Translations under genes and position numbers: made by a program
Assembly (NCBI RefSeq): GCF_030272615.1
Contig: NC_081412.1
Span: forward strand, 104,398,796-104,462,795
Direction: 5' to 3'
Source: Cryptomeria japonica
Lineage: Eukaryota > Streptophyta > Pinopsida > Cupressales > Cupressaceae
DNA length: 64,000 bases
In this document: positions 9,910 to 21,539 of the stretch, one piece after another
Layout: the number at the start of each line of letters is the position of its first letter
How positions within the stretch are numbered: position 1 is the stretch's first letter
The notes under the pieces: generated by a model
The model's input: the letters and a program-made list of their open reading frames with translations, nothing else
Told to the model about the DNA's origin: nothing
Databases searched by the model: none

Positions 9910-11576
9910 TGTAGCGTCGTAAATTGTACGCACTTGCTAGGGTGGTACAATTTCACACCTAGTTTAGCACCCGCCTTGGCGCATTTTGCATTTTGCATTG
10001 CATTTCCCCTTTAGCACTTAATTAATTAAATTAATTAGGTCTAGGGTTCTATTTTATCATCTCCTATATCATAAAGTTGGGCCCTTTCATTAAAGTGTGC
10101 CCCTTTCAATTTATTCCTCCATTACATAATTTAACCAAAAACCCTGATTAGGTCCTATTTTGAACTTGGGGGCTTGATTTCGAGGGTCAAAACATCTCGA
10201 AATCACCTGTAACTTCGGGATTCTCTCTAAAATCATCATATCCGACGACCCTGAAAATTCGGTGAAAAGTTGTCGGGACCATGGCGCCCGGTGCACATGG
10301 TCCCGGACATTTTTCCCAAAATTTTGGGAGCGCGATCCAATCATAAAATAAAGCTTAACCCCAAGAAATTGGCGGGAGATTCAATCTCTAAGTCGGCCTA
10401 AAGTTGAAATTAAGACCTAGGGTTTCATATATAAGAGCTCTCTTTCTTCATTTGAAGGGATCCGATTTTTGTTTTCAGGACCTCATATGCAGTGAAAGAG
10501 CAGATCTTTGAAGACTTCAATAACATTCAACATCCATCCATCAAGCATTTATCAATTTCATTCATCCATTTAGGGCTTGGAAGACATTGAAGAACAATAG
10601 GAGATTACCGACTGAAGATTGGCTTGTACCCCTCCCTTGGGGGTTGGGTATGATTTCATGTTGTTTTCATGTCTTTGCATAAGCTTCAATATATCACTTA
10701 TTCATGCTTTAGATCACTTTGCATCTTGATTTAGAGCATTGACATTATCATTTAGAAGCAATTAGGGTTTACTTTCTAGGTTGCTCTAGTTTGCTTTCTT
10801 GCATTTAAGGACCTTGCACACACACTAGGTTTGCACACACAATACATTTTACAATACAACTTGGCTATTCGTGGAGGTAGAAATCACCAAAGTGGGGGTT
10901 TGACTAAGGCAAAACCCTATATAGCCGCCCATACCCTTTTCAGATATAAGTGCAGGTTTCGAGACTCGGACGATGCCGCAGGTTGCAGATCCGGGAGAAG
11001 CAGACTGAGACAGACCTTCATACCAAATTTCAGATCAAAAGACCAGGACAGGGGCATGGGGCACCCTGGTCCTGCCAGGATAGGGGCGCTGGGTGCCCTG
11101 GTCCCTGGGACAGGGGCGCTGGGCACCCTGGTCCTCCTGACAGACAACATTTTCAGCATTTTTGACAGCTTTTCCAGAGTGCAAAACAACAATTTTCGGA
11201 GCAGTTTCAGGGGCAGAATCAGGACAGTGGCGCCCGCGCCCCTGTCCCAAACATTTTCAGTTAGATTTTAACTCCGGGTATGCATTTACATTCTTATCTT
11301 ATCCTTGTGTTTACAACTTTCCATCATTTAAGTTCAATTCTGTAATCTTGTTATTAGTTCATACTTGTACTTTGGGGTTAGGGATTGAACTTGCATCATT
11401 TCATCTTTCAATTACAACAAAGGAATAGAAATCCTAATAGGTAGCCCGTGGCTCTCTCTTCCACAAGAAGAAGTAGCCAATTGTGTGATACCTCTAGGCT
11501 CTTTCGTATTCCACAAGTGTGTGGTTGAAAGTGAGATTAGGGCATGTTTGCTTAGTGTCACTTTTTCTACCCCACA
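9910..11576 (+). repeat. 3' LTR of A
   Basis: 1667 bp, the same length as the 5' copy. It begins TGTAGCGTCG, ends CTACCCCACA, and is followed by the CCCCC target duplication. A TATA-like box is at 10428-10434 and the GC-rich triple repeat at 11041-11133. Overlapping short open frames at 10831-11428 are by-products of the repeat. Confidence 0.93.
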
Positions 11577-11637
11577 CCCCCATTAAATGGGCTAATTGTT
11601 CCATAGGGTGAAGAGAAACATGAAGTGAAAATAAGTG

Positions 11638-11856
11638 CTAAGGCACGATGTTTTTACCAAGAAATACATTTAGATTTGTTGTGAGACAAATTTGTTCAAG
11701 ATCATATTGTAGTTGAACAAATTTCTTAAATGCACAACATTTTCCAATAGAATGTGAATATGAATCATGAAAAATGCAATATTCAATACCTTTCACTTGC
11801 TTAAGATTTTTGTTTTTATTTCGAGGAGGAAAGGAAATGTTCTTGTCATATTTCAA
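11638..11856 (-). pseudogene. Gag zinc-knuckle fragment of D
   Basis: The minus-strand frame encodes EYCIFHDSYSHSIGKCCAFK, with spacing C-x2-H-x4-H-x4-C. This is the same pattern as YCEYHRSKGHKTTSCF in B's Gag, a nucleic-acid-binding knuckle typical of this group. Residues after it (KKFVQLQYDL) also align with B's LKHMIQDFLEKG. The protein ends soon afterwards, and D's 3' noncoding region follows across the A insertion. The fragment lacks the main Gag domain, and no protease or RT follows it. Confidence 0.6.
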
Positions 11857-12956
11857 TCTCTAGTAGATTCTTGCAGCTAATCTATTAGGATGGTAAATAT
11901 TGCCTTGACATAAAGGAGAGAGTTTGTTAGAAGAAGAAGTTTCATTATCCACAATTCTAATTTTGCCACTATCTATGCCATCTTGAATAGATTTTGGAAA
12001 ATTGGGGTAATCATCAGCATTATGGTCATGGGTTTGATCAAATGAACAAAAATGACGCTTTGAAGAAGAAGCATTCTTGTGGCTCTCTTGATTTGTTGTT
12101 TTTGAAGGTAATCTTGAAAGTTTTGAAGCTGGAGGAATTTTTCCATAGAAAGAGGGGTACTAATTCCTATGCCTCTTGTAGTAGTTTTTGTAGGAGGATT
12201 TATAGATACATGAATTCCATGCTCAAATTTCCCAATTCCTTGTCCTTTAAAAGCTTGTTTTTTTAATTATATGAAAGCCACGACTATAAGAATGTTGTAG
12301 TTTCCTAGATGGAGGAGCATGATCATGAATTTCTTTGAAATATGATGTGTAGGGAAGTATAAAATGATTTGTAGATGAAGGAGGAGTATCATATGAAATG
12401 AAAATCTCTTTTCCTTTATCAAGCTTATCCTTTTTGGAAGATCGGGGAAGAACATGTTCATCATCTTAAAGCTCATTTTTAGTGATTTCTATGCGAGGTG
12501 AAAGGTCATGAATAAAATGCATGACATCATCTTTCCTACATAGACTTTGATCATGTTGAATATAGGTCTTAGGAGAATAAGGAGGATCTAAAGATGTAAG
12601 AATGTTGATGTTTTCATATTGACCCCCTTGCTCAAGGGTTTGTATATGAGGAGAGGATGGGTCCCTATTACTTTCCAATGCTTGCTTTGTTGTAGAAAGA
12701 TCATTGCATAAAACATAAGACCTCATTTCATCCACACAAGATACCCTATGAGAGGTACAAAGGTTAGGATCTTTAGGTTTAGGATGTACAAAATATTTAA
12801 GGTGATTAACATAGTAAATGCATTTTGTTAACATCACCATAATGCAACATAAATGATACATGAAAGCTTTGAGATCTAACTGAAAAGAAAATAATTTGGA
12901 AATCCTAACAACACAATATGACCAAGTGCTATGAAGAAAGAGAAGCAACATAAAAT
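11857..12956 (-). pseudogene. Decayed Gag-linker region of D
   Basis: The minus strand shows an interrupted frame. The clearest part (about 12470-12790) is rich in Ser/Pro/Asp with patterns such as SPKTYIQHDQSL and KDDVMHFIHDLSPR. It resembles the low-complexity part of A's protein (SPK ... EEDD ... LSP). No catalytic domain is visible. The open frame running to 12999 continues artificially into B's LTR; D's own sequence ends at 12956 where B inserted. Weak coding evidence; assigned by similarity of style and position. Confidence 0.45.
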
Positions 12957-13254
12957 GAAAGTGTAGACATCTAAAAATGGTCAACGCTTGCGGAGTCATA
13001 CTTTAACATTTGCGCATTGCCTTATTTTAGGGTTTTTGCATCGCATTAACATTTCTTCTATGTCACACACTTGGTCTTTATCATTTGTGAGCATCGAGTC
13101 CTTCTTCTGCATTCTTCATTTATCTCGCTCTTGAATTTGGTCTTGTCAACAACAATCTTCAGTCATGATTTTGATCGATCTTATCCTGTCGTATCAATGT
13201 GCGTGCTCATTTGTCATCATTTTGGACATCATCAATCCTAATTAGGGTTTTGTC

Positions 13255-13505
13255 CTCTTATCAATCTTGTTGTTTTGCGATCAATTTGTCATTGATCATT
13301 GTCCTCTTATCAATCTTGTCATCTTGTGATTGATTTGTCATCGATCGCTGTAATTTTCAATCTTGTCATCTTGTGATTGATTTGTCATCGATCATGGTCA
13401 TTTTCAATCTTGTCATTTTGCAATCTATTTTGTCATCGATCCTTGTCTTCTTGTCAATTTTATTGTTTTGTGATCGATTTGACATTGATCGTCGTGCTTC
13501 TCAAT
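13255..13505 (+). repeat. Minisatellite of about 48 bp in B LTR
   Basis: About five copies of a unit containing TTATCAATCTTGTC then GATTGATTTGTCATCGATC. The equivalent in the 3' LTR (29519-29740) has fewer full units and one internally shortened unit. It lies in U3. Open frames across it (13373-13634, 29468-29874) are repeat artefacts. Confidence 0.75.
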
Positions 13506-14111
13506 CATGTCAATTTGGATCAATTAGTCATTGTTCCTTGTCAATTGGCGCATTTATCAATAAAATCATTTATCAACATTGGTCTTTTATCAAGTCAGAA
13601 TCATGATCAAATCGATCCTTCAATCAAGGCCTAATTGTCATCCTTGCATTTTTAATTCATCTTCTAAGGTTTCATGATTTATTCATTTAACCTTGTTTGT
13701 CATTTCTCCCTCTAGGTTAAATAATTTATTTATTTATCCTAAGTCTTCTTGTCACAATTAAATGTTTATTTAATTGGCTAACTAATTCCTCCCTCTTTGT
13801 GAATTAATTAATAAATGAAAAATTGTTAATTAATCCACTTAATTCATAATTTCCTCATTTTCTAAATTTCTTAATTCCTAATTTCCTCATTTTCTAATTT
13901 CCTAATTTCTAATTCATCTAATTTCAGTTTTCTCCTATATTTCTCCTAATTTCATGGGAATGACATAGAAAATTTGTCATAATTTTTCATAATTGACAAT
14001 CAATCAATTTTGACATAGAAATTTGTCATAATTTGTCATGTTTGTCATTCTTGATTTGAAATTTCCATTTGAATCAAATTCATGCTAATCTTGTCATCTC
14101 TCCAATTTGTC

Positions 14112-14118
14112 TATAAAT
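14112..14118 (+). promoter_or_regulatory. TATA box of B LTR
   Basis: TATAAAT; the same box is at 30352-30358 in the other LTR. Confidence 0.5.
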
Positions 14119-14446
14119 TGGATGAATTTCTTCAATCAAAGTCCCTGGTCGAATCAATCACGCTTCTAGTATTCTTGTGCTACTATCTTGTCTACTTGCT
14201 TTCACATCATGCTTATGCACTAGTAGGTGAGATCCACAAACAAAGCTATTTGAAGGAGAAAGAAGGACAATGGAGCCACATGAGACATTAAAGTTTGAAA
14301 TGGTTTGCGTTTGAATTGATGTCTTGTTTTCATGCCTTTATTGAGTGTAATTAGGATTGTTATCATTGCAATTGAGTTTTTCGTGATTGAACTAGGCTAC
14401 TGTTAACATTGCTTTGATGATTTCCACATTTCCTAGCTAAATTAAT

Positions 14447-14466
14447 TGGTGAACCCGATGTGAACT
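14447..14466 (+). other. Primer-binding site of B
   Basis: TGGTGAACCCGATGTGAACT, five bases after the LTR. It differs from A's site by one C-to-T change. Confidence 0.75.
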
Positions 14467-14537
14467 AACCTCCTAATCATGCTTTTGAGTTGATTTGTAG
14501 GTGAAAAACCCAAGAAATAGGGTAATGTAGGGTTTTC

Positions 14538-14705
14538 TGAGAACTTCTGCGCCTGTGTGAAGCAATTTGTGCCTGTGTCAAGCATTCTGCGCCTGTGTGA
14601 AGGACTTCTACACCTATGTCAAGGAATTCTGCACTTGTGTTACTACATTCTACACCTATGTTACTACATTCTATGCCTGCGTGAGACATTCTGCACCTAT
14701 GTAGG
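14538..14705 (+). repeat. Leader repeat array of B (GCGCCTGTGTGA motif)
   Basis: About eight degenerate copies of a unit of 20-24 bp with core TTCTGCGCCTGTGTGAAG, starting about 70 bp after the primer site. Decayed copies read CACCTATGT or GCACTTGTGT, as expected from C-to-T and G-to-A drift. The same core recurs in the intron of this element's antisense gene (28577-28700). Confidence 0.75.
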
Positions 14706-15339
14706 GCTAGAAATAGAGGTAAAAAGCAGTGTTTTTTACTTGCAAATTATTTTGTTTTGCATTCTGTTTCTTCTTTTTGGTTTTTTGGTACTGATTCTTT
14801 GTGCAGCACCTTGGCATTATGCATGGAAAAGACAAAGATAAAACTACTAGTGAATTTTATGCAAGTTTGCTAGTCAAAGATCAAAAAAATCAAACTTTTG
14901 ACTTGGTGGTTTTGCAGGTTGCCTTATACTCCAACTAAACTTGGTGTTTGTAATTCATAATTAGGCACCTAGTATGATTGCTAAATAGGATGGAATGAAT
15001 ATGTGTTTTCTTTGATTGTTGAGTTTGACATTGGAGTAGGAGAGTATGCTCTCATCCTTCTTAGGGTGATCAGAAATCCAGATCTTTGATACCATTCTCT
15101 TGGTTCGGATTGTTTGTTACCTTTAGAGGGCCTGCCTTCCCGACCATTTGCTTTCTTTTGCAAGCAAGTGACAATTGTGAGAAGGGAACGACCCAAAGTG
15201 AGTACAGCTAGAATAACTTGGCATTCTAACTCACTATAAATAAATACCTGATGGGCGAAAGCTTTGAAGGAAGGGTTACGTGGGAATTGTAGTTACTTGG
15301 GAAGTGATGACCCTTGGACTCTTTCTCATATCAACATCT

Positions 15340-15430
15340 AAGTAGGGCCTTAAGGTCTAAATCGTGCTTGCACGACTACATTTGTTTGGTATCTTGGTGG
15401 GCTTAATGTCTCAATCACGCTTGCGTGACA
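15340..15430 (+). ncRNA. Twin short hairpins in B leader
   Basis: Two copies of a segment of about 55 bp, each containing a perfect stem with a TT loop: TCGTGCTTGCACGA (15362-15375) and TCACGCTTGCGTGA (15415-15428). They differ at two base pairs and pairing is kept in both. They are in the untranslated leader, where packaging or dimerisation signals would be expected. Function is inferred, not shown. Confidence 0.4.
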
Positions 15431-16625
15431 CCAAGGAGTAATGCTTAACAGAAATCCTGACTAAACACCTTGTATTTAGAGGCCAAAAATCCTTCTAGTT
15501 GCTTGAGAAGGACAAGTTCAGATACTTGGAAGAGATACTAAGTTTGCCATGGGGAGATTTCCATGGGGACTAATGCTTGGCTGCCCTGAGAAGTGAGTGT
15601 CATGGAGGGGAGCCCGTGGGGTCAAGCATCTATGTATTCTCCTTGAATCTCATAATGAGTCTACCTCTCAAGTACCTACTGTCCTTGCCTACCATAAGAA
15701 ATGTGTGAATGAGCATGATTGTTTTGAGTCTAAGTTGAAATATCTTGTCTTCTTTGTTTGTCAAAAGTTGAGTTGTGTCTCATTTCAAAAACAAGGCAAA
15801 TTGATTCAAAACAAGGTTAAACACAAGAGTATTTCATCCAACAAAGTTCAAAACACCTTCAAACATGGTTGTCAAACTTTTCTCAAAATCTTTTCTCAAC
15901 ATTCATGTCACTTGGATTTAGGTTCATCCTAGGTTTGCATTTTGCAAAGTCATTGTCAACTACCAAGGTTAAGTTTCACCTAGGTCATACTCCTTTGCAT
16001 ATCAATAAGGGTCATCCATTTGCATGTGTCCTATGGCATTAGAGTAATACCATTTCATAATTCAACCTTAGGTTTTGCCTTAGGTTGACATTGTCATACA
16101 TTTGCATTTGCATCTTTGTCCTCATAACATTAGGTCACATTTGCATACCCTAGGTCTCTTCATCAAGCTTAGGTCATTATCATATCATATTAGGGTCATT
16201 TGCATAGTAATTGTCCCTTTGCATATAGTGTCAAAACTAGGTTTTGTCATACTTGAGTAATGCAAATCTGTGATAAACCCTAAGTCATTGTTAGGAAGTC
16301 TAGACCTTATCAAACTTTTGTCTTTTTGTCATCAATGTCATTTGGTCAAACCTAGCTTAGTATCCAAGCATATAGGGGAGACATTGTCATTTTGTCCTTT
16401 TGTCACTTGGTCCTTTTGTCCTTTGAGGTCTAGACATCATTTCAATTTCCTAAGGGTCTCTTTTTAGATTTGCATTCCAAAAAGTTTGTCAAAATCTTGA
16501 AAACAACAAAAACATAGATTTCATTCTTGCCATAGATTTGCATCTTCATTTATTTAGTTTGCATTTAGTTGCATATCATACATTATCCTTGAAAAATTCC
16601 AAAAATATTGCATTTGCATAGTGAC
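15431..16625 (+). other. Rest of B leader
   Basis: No coding region is evident; the open frame at 15597-15932 has no domain. From about 15950 to 16480 the sequence is rich in scattered copies of TTAGGTCAT and TTTGCAT, a loose repeat. The Gag start follows at 16626. Confidence 0.5.
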
Positions 16626-19600
16626 ATGCCTGTTGAAACAAGGTCAAAATCTAAGAAGATGGGCGAACCAACATATCAACCCATTGACAACATATCAAAT
16701 TCACAATTTCAAACTAGTCAAACAATACAAATTGAAGGTTTTTCAAACACATCATTACCACCATATGGAATGGTTCAACTTGGACCACCTCCATTATATG
16801 AACCAGTATTTGTACCCATGAAACCAAGACATGGGAGTGTTCCACCAACACCAAGAGGAAACACACCTTTTGATTGGAATCAACCAAACCTACAACATGA
16901 AATTCAAACATTACATGAGGAACAAACTCTTTCACAAGGATTTGGTTCAGATCAAGGCATTCAATAGGAGGTAAATCCAAATGTCCAACTAGATTCTTCA
17001 TCAGATTCTGATGCTTCTGATGATGTTGACATGTTCCTTCAAGATCCAAAGTTAACGAAAAAGATGGATAAATTCTTGAACAAAGTCTTTAAGATGTTCC
17101 CACAAAAATATCTTGACATGATGAGTAATGTGACCTCCTCAAGTGAGCAAATCAATGTGCAAAAATAACAAGGCGGTGAGCTATTAAGTTTCTCTCCACA
17201 TCCAAATGAAGAACATGTGCAACAAGAAACTCAACCTACCTTGATGAGTAAACGTGCTTCAAAGGCATTGACAGTGACTATTCCTCAAAAGTCACCATTT
17301 GAGACAATAAATAATCCATTATTTAACACAACACCTGTAACACAAGATCAAATGAAGACCACACAAATATTGACAATTGTCCCTCAACAAGAAGTGGTTC
17401 CTCACATGCATAAAATTGGATCAAAATCTAAGATGTAGGAAAGCTTCACGACTGGAATGCCTAATCTCACCAATGTCCAAAATAATTCCACAATGCAACA
17501 AAGTTCCTATGTTCCACTAAGTTCAATATACTTGCCAAACACTCAAGTACCCGTTATGTAGACTATTGTGACAGATCCTTTGATAATGGTAACACAAAGA
17601 GCTACAGATAGTGGTTTGCACCAACAACAAATGTTGCAACAATTGAGTAATACACAAAAAGTACAATCGAATGTGCAAACAAACAATACTCAACAACAAT
17701 AATATTGCATTCGACAACAAGTTGTAGTGCCTTCTACCCCATTACAAGTTAATGCAAACTTGCAACCACCACAATGGATTGGACAAACAATACAGCAAGT
17801 CAATGCAAGTGCCATACACCATCTTAAGGAGAAACAACAAAAACCACCCAAACAATTTTTTTTGCAAATGATGGGATTTACACCGCGACAACAACAATTG
17901 GCACAAAGTCAGCAAATTCCGATTCATCAGCACCAACAACAACATGTGCCTCAATATGTGCCAAGACAAACAAGATATCATACTTCACAACCGCAATTGA
18001 CGCCTGTGCAATATCAACAACACCCTCAATTGCAATATCAACCTAGGCTACAAACAATGATGCCACCACAAGAAGCACAACAACAAGGTCAATATCAAGG
18101 CATGGCACAACCACAACAACAAGAGGTGTACCAAGAACATTATATGCCGGAGACACCAAAGATGGCAATTTCAGAGCATCAACAACCGATCGGAAACACG
18201 ATGTATCATCAAAGAGTACCCACCAGGATATCTGACACAATTGCGCAAAAACTTGAGAAGTTGCAACGACAAGTTGATGCATTGGAAACCAAAGGAACAA
18301 AGAAGTTGTACACAGATCAAGATTTATGTCCTAATCCATTTGACAAGAGCTTATACATGCCTCCATTCCCTAAGCATTTTGAGGCACCTAATTTTGAGAA
18401 ATATAAAGGGAATGGTAATCCCAAAGATCACATTCGAGCATTTTTCATGGCATGTAATGAGGTGAGTTATGAGGAAACATATTTAATGCGCTTATTTGGA
18501 CGAAGTCTCATGGGACAACCCTTGGATTGGTATTCACATCTGCTAGGAAATATAAAGACTTGGTCGGAGTTGGCTCAAAAGTTTATATCTCACTTCGCAT
18601 TCAACATCGACAGTGATGTGACCATGTCAAATTTATGTAACACCAAGCAAAAGTAAGGTGAACCATTAGTGACTTTCTTGCAATGATGGCGAAACTTGTA
18701 TAGTCGTTCTTCCCTAGATATTCTTGAAGAAGAACAAGTGAATTTGTTTATCCAAAATTTGGTCGTAGAAATGATGTATGAACTAAAATTGAAAAGTCCC
18801 AGTACTATCGAGAAACTCATTAAGAAAGGGATGAACATTGAAACTGCTCTTGTAGCCAAGGGAATCATTAAGCTTAACAAAGATAGTGACAACACAAACA
18901 ATTCAGGGGACAGAAATAGATTTTGGTACAAAAACAAGAATGTCACTAATGATGGAGTTGTTGATGCAAGAACGGTGAATGCAAATCAACCCCCATTCAC
19001 AATCAAGAAATTGAGTGTTCCTAATATGTCAACTATGGAACAAAATCAAACACTAGTGAGCAATGTTACTCAACAGCCACAATACCAATAGCATACTCAA
19101 CAATACACTCAACAATATAATCAACAACAAGGCCAGCAACAAAACCAACAACGCAAACCTTTCTGGTCAAGGGATGGACCTCCTCGATAGTTTATGCCAT
19201 TGGGAGAGCCTATTGAGTCAGTAATGAAATAATTAATGCAAGCAAAATTTATCAAGTTACCAGATATCAAGGCAGAACTAGGGGTAAAGCCGCATTGGTG
19301 GAATGATAATGCATATTGTGAGTACCATCGGTCAAAAGGACATAAAACCACGTCATGTTTTCAATTGAAACATATGATTCAAGACTTTTTAGAGAAAGGA
19401 GTAATTGAGGTAGATCCGCCCAACGCGACCTCTAACACTGATCATACAATTTTCAAAACTCTTTTGCTTGATCATGACAAGGGTAAAGCATCTTCTTCAA
19501 ACTCTACCCAAACAACAAATTATGAAAATACTAGTTATAACAATGTCATCAATTGTTTTCGAGCATCAAATGAGTATGTTTCCACCCTAAGAATAAAGGG

Positions 19601-19692
19601 ACAAGATCCTTCTTGCGCAGTCACCACTCGTCGATCCAAAATAGTCCTGAAAGGAGCTCCTACAGTTCCTCCCAAATCAACTCCTGTGAGTT
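16626..19692 (+). pseudogene. Gag of B
   Basis: The start is ATG at 16626 (MPVETRSKSKK), matching C's Gag start MPVTRSQQ. In order: a Pro/Gln-rich N-terminus, a strongly Gln-rich low-complexity stretch (about 17580-18230), the retrotransposon Gag core (about 18320-18800: FPKHFEAPNFEKYKGNG, then YLMRLFGRSLMGQPLDWY), and a C-x2-H-x4-H-x4-C knuckle at about 19316 (YCEYHRSKGHKTTSCF). In-frame stops occur at 16965, 17166, 17436, 17559, 17700, 18654, 18684, 19089, 19188, 19230 and 19692. The frame never shifts and continues into the protease. Gag forms the virus-like particle in the cytoplasm. Confidence 0.85.
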
Positions 19693-21537
19693 AGTATAAT
19701 CTCCTAGATCATATAGGAAAGACACCTACACAAATATCAATCCTTGAGTTGTTGAAAATGTCCCCCATGCATCGCGCAGTCCTAGATAAAGCTTTAATTG
19801 AGTCCACTGTCCTAACAAACATTGATGTTGACTAGTTTCAAGCTTGAATTGGACATCTAGCTGTTTCCCAAAATGTTGCATTTTCTGATAATGATATCTC
19901 ACCTAATAAGCTCGCTCATAATGATCCTTTACATCTTGAAGTCTTTATCCATAATTGCAAAATTCGATGAGTCTTGATAGATGGCGGAGCGGGTCTTAAT
20001 ATTTGTACCTTGAGAGTGGTCATTGGCCTTGGTTATATAGAAAATGACATTGATGCTTCCAAAAGAATAACAATCAAAGCATATAATGATGTTGAGCGCC
20101 CATCTAAAGGGATAATTACATTGCCTATCAGAGTCGGTCTAGTGATAGAAAACACTTTCTTGCAGGTCTTAGACCTCGATCTCCATTACAATATGATTCT
20201 TGGCCGTCTATGGATCCACACAATGAAAGCAGTTCCATCCGCTTATCATCAATGTTTAAAATATCCTTACAATGGAACCGAGATAACAATTCCAGGAGAT
20301 TCTATTCCATTTCAATTTTGTGCTACTCTAAAGGATTCCCCTCAGCAGCAAGTCCTGGTCAATAGAGAGGCCCACTCACATAGTTATGTGGATCCTAATA
20401 AATTGTTAGATGTTGTCAAAGGAAAATTGAAGATACAAGACCAAGGATGTGGAGAATATTCAATGGATCAAACATTCCTCATTAGGAATTTACCAATATC
20501 TCCAAAATCATATGGCAAACCACATTTGTTGCAAAAGGAACCCAAGGTAGTTATTCAATATCAGCCTCCCACTAGATTTACAAGATGGGGTGAACTTGAC
20601 AAAGAAACTTTAGATGATGATGTCATAGATTGGCTTTATAAAGATCCAACTAAGACCCAACCTGTCAAGTTACCGGTGGAACAGTATGGCAAAGGATTTA
20701 CTATGCTGCAGAAGAAAGGATATGATGGCTACAGTGGCTTAGGCTTGAACAAGAATGGAAGGCTAGAACCTATTATACTTGAGATGCGACCTCCAACTTT
20801 AGGGTTAGGTTTTGTACCATTGCGAATTGGATCCTCATCTACCAAAGTGACCACGTGTGGAAAGGGGCGTGACTCTGATGATGAGATAACACCTGAGGAT
20901 ACCCAACCTGAAACTGATTCCAATGAATGGGAGTGGAGTTCTTTTTCTTCTAGCTCTTATGTCCTTGACAATGTTTTCCTTGACCCTGATGATTTTCCTA
21001 TGGAAGACAAACATGAAATAACTCCCCCTCCTAAAACATGTCCCAATGCTTGGATAGAGTCATTTTGGGACCCAAGCTCTGAATCAGATACAAGCAGTTC
21101 AGACAGTGATACCACAGATGTTTACATCTTTACCATCTCAATCCTCTCCCTCCTCAAAACTGATGATGACATGCCCCTCGTCTATCCCCAGCTTATCCAA
21201 CATGACCAACAAGAACCACTCACATTGGATTGTTTTCAAAATGACGAAGCAATTGCAGAATTCTTTGGACTACGGGAAGGCATACCACAAGGTGATCATA
21301 AGGCAAGATTTACTATTGATCTAGATTCCACAGCATATTTTGGGGAGTCAACTCCATTTTCTAGTCATCAAAATGAAAAAAGAAAAGAAAAAGTAAAAAA
21401 TCAAAAGAATAGGTCTTTGAGTGAAAACCGTAAGGCACTCTCTAATCATGGAAAAGTAAAAATAAAAGACATACCTACGGGTGAAAACCTTTCAGAGGCA
21501 CCCAAAGGTGGAAGAGTGGACATACCCCTATCAAGTT
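19693..21537 (+). pseudogene. Protease and G-patch region of B
   Basis: Same frame as Gag. The retropepsin-like segment begins near 19965: VLIDGGAGLNICT, where D[ST]G would be usual, followed by GIITLPIRVG and MILGRLWIH (usual ILGRPWIH). A G-patch-like segment is at about 20685-20800 (YGKGFTMLQKKGYDGYSG...). An acidic linker runs to 21537. In-frame stops: 19833, 19845, 19968 and 21537. The protease would process the polyprotein; the G-patch probably binds nucleic acid. The stretch 19974-21539 is the longest uninterrupted piece (521 codons). Confidence 0.85.
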
Positions 21538-21539
21538 AG

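Larger units (their letters stand above)
3056..11576 (+). mobile_element. Element A: complete non-autonomous LTR retrotransposon
   Basis: Two LTRs of equal length (1667 bp each), both TG...CA, are flanked by a perfect 5-bp target duplication, CCCCC (3051-3055 and 11577-11581). The primer site is at 4726 and the polypurine tract ends at 9909. The only coding capacity is one long frame (5051-8230) with a protease-like and a G-patch-like region. No reverse transcriptase, RNase H or integrase can be found, so A must depend on another element. By eye the LTRs differ at roughly three dozen positions, mostly transitions, which makes it a fairly recent insertion. Confidence 0.93.
12962..14441 (+). 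repeat. 5' LTR of B
   Basis: Begins TGTAGACATC; its last bases read AA where the 3' LTR has CA. A TATA box (TATAAAT, 14112-14118) sits inside a short inverted repeat CCAATTT...AAATTGG. Most of the LTR is therefore U3. The right copy is 1451 bp and this one 1480 bp; part of the difference comes from the internal minisatellite. Confidence 0.92.
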
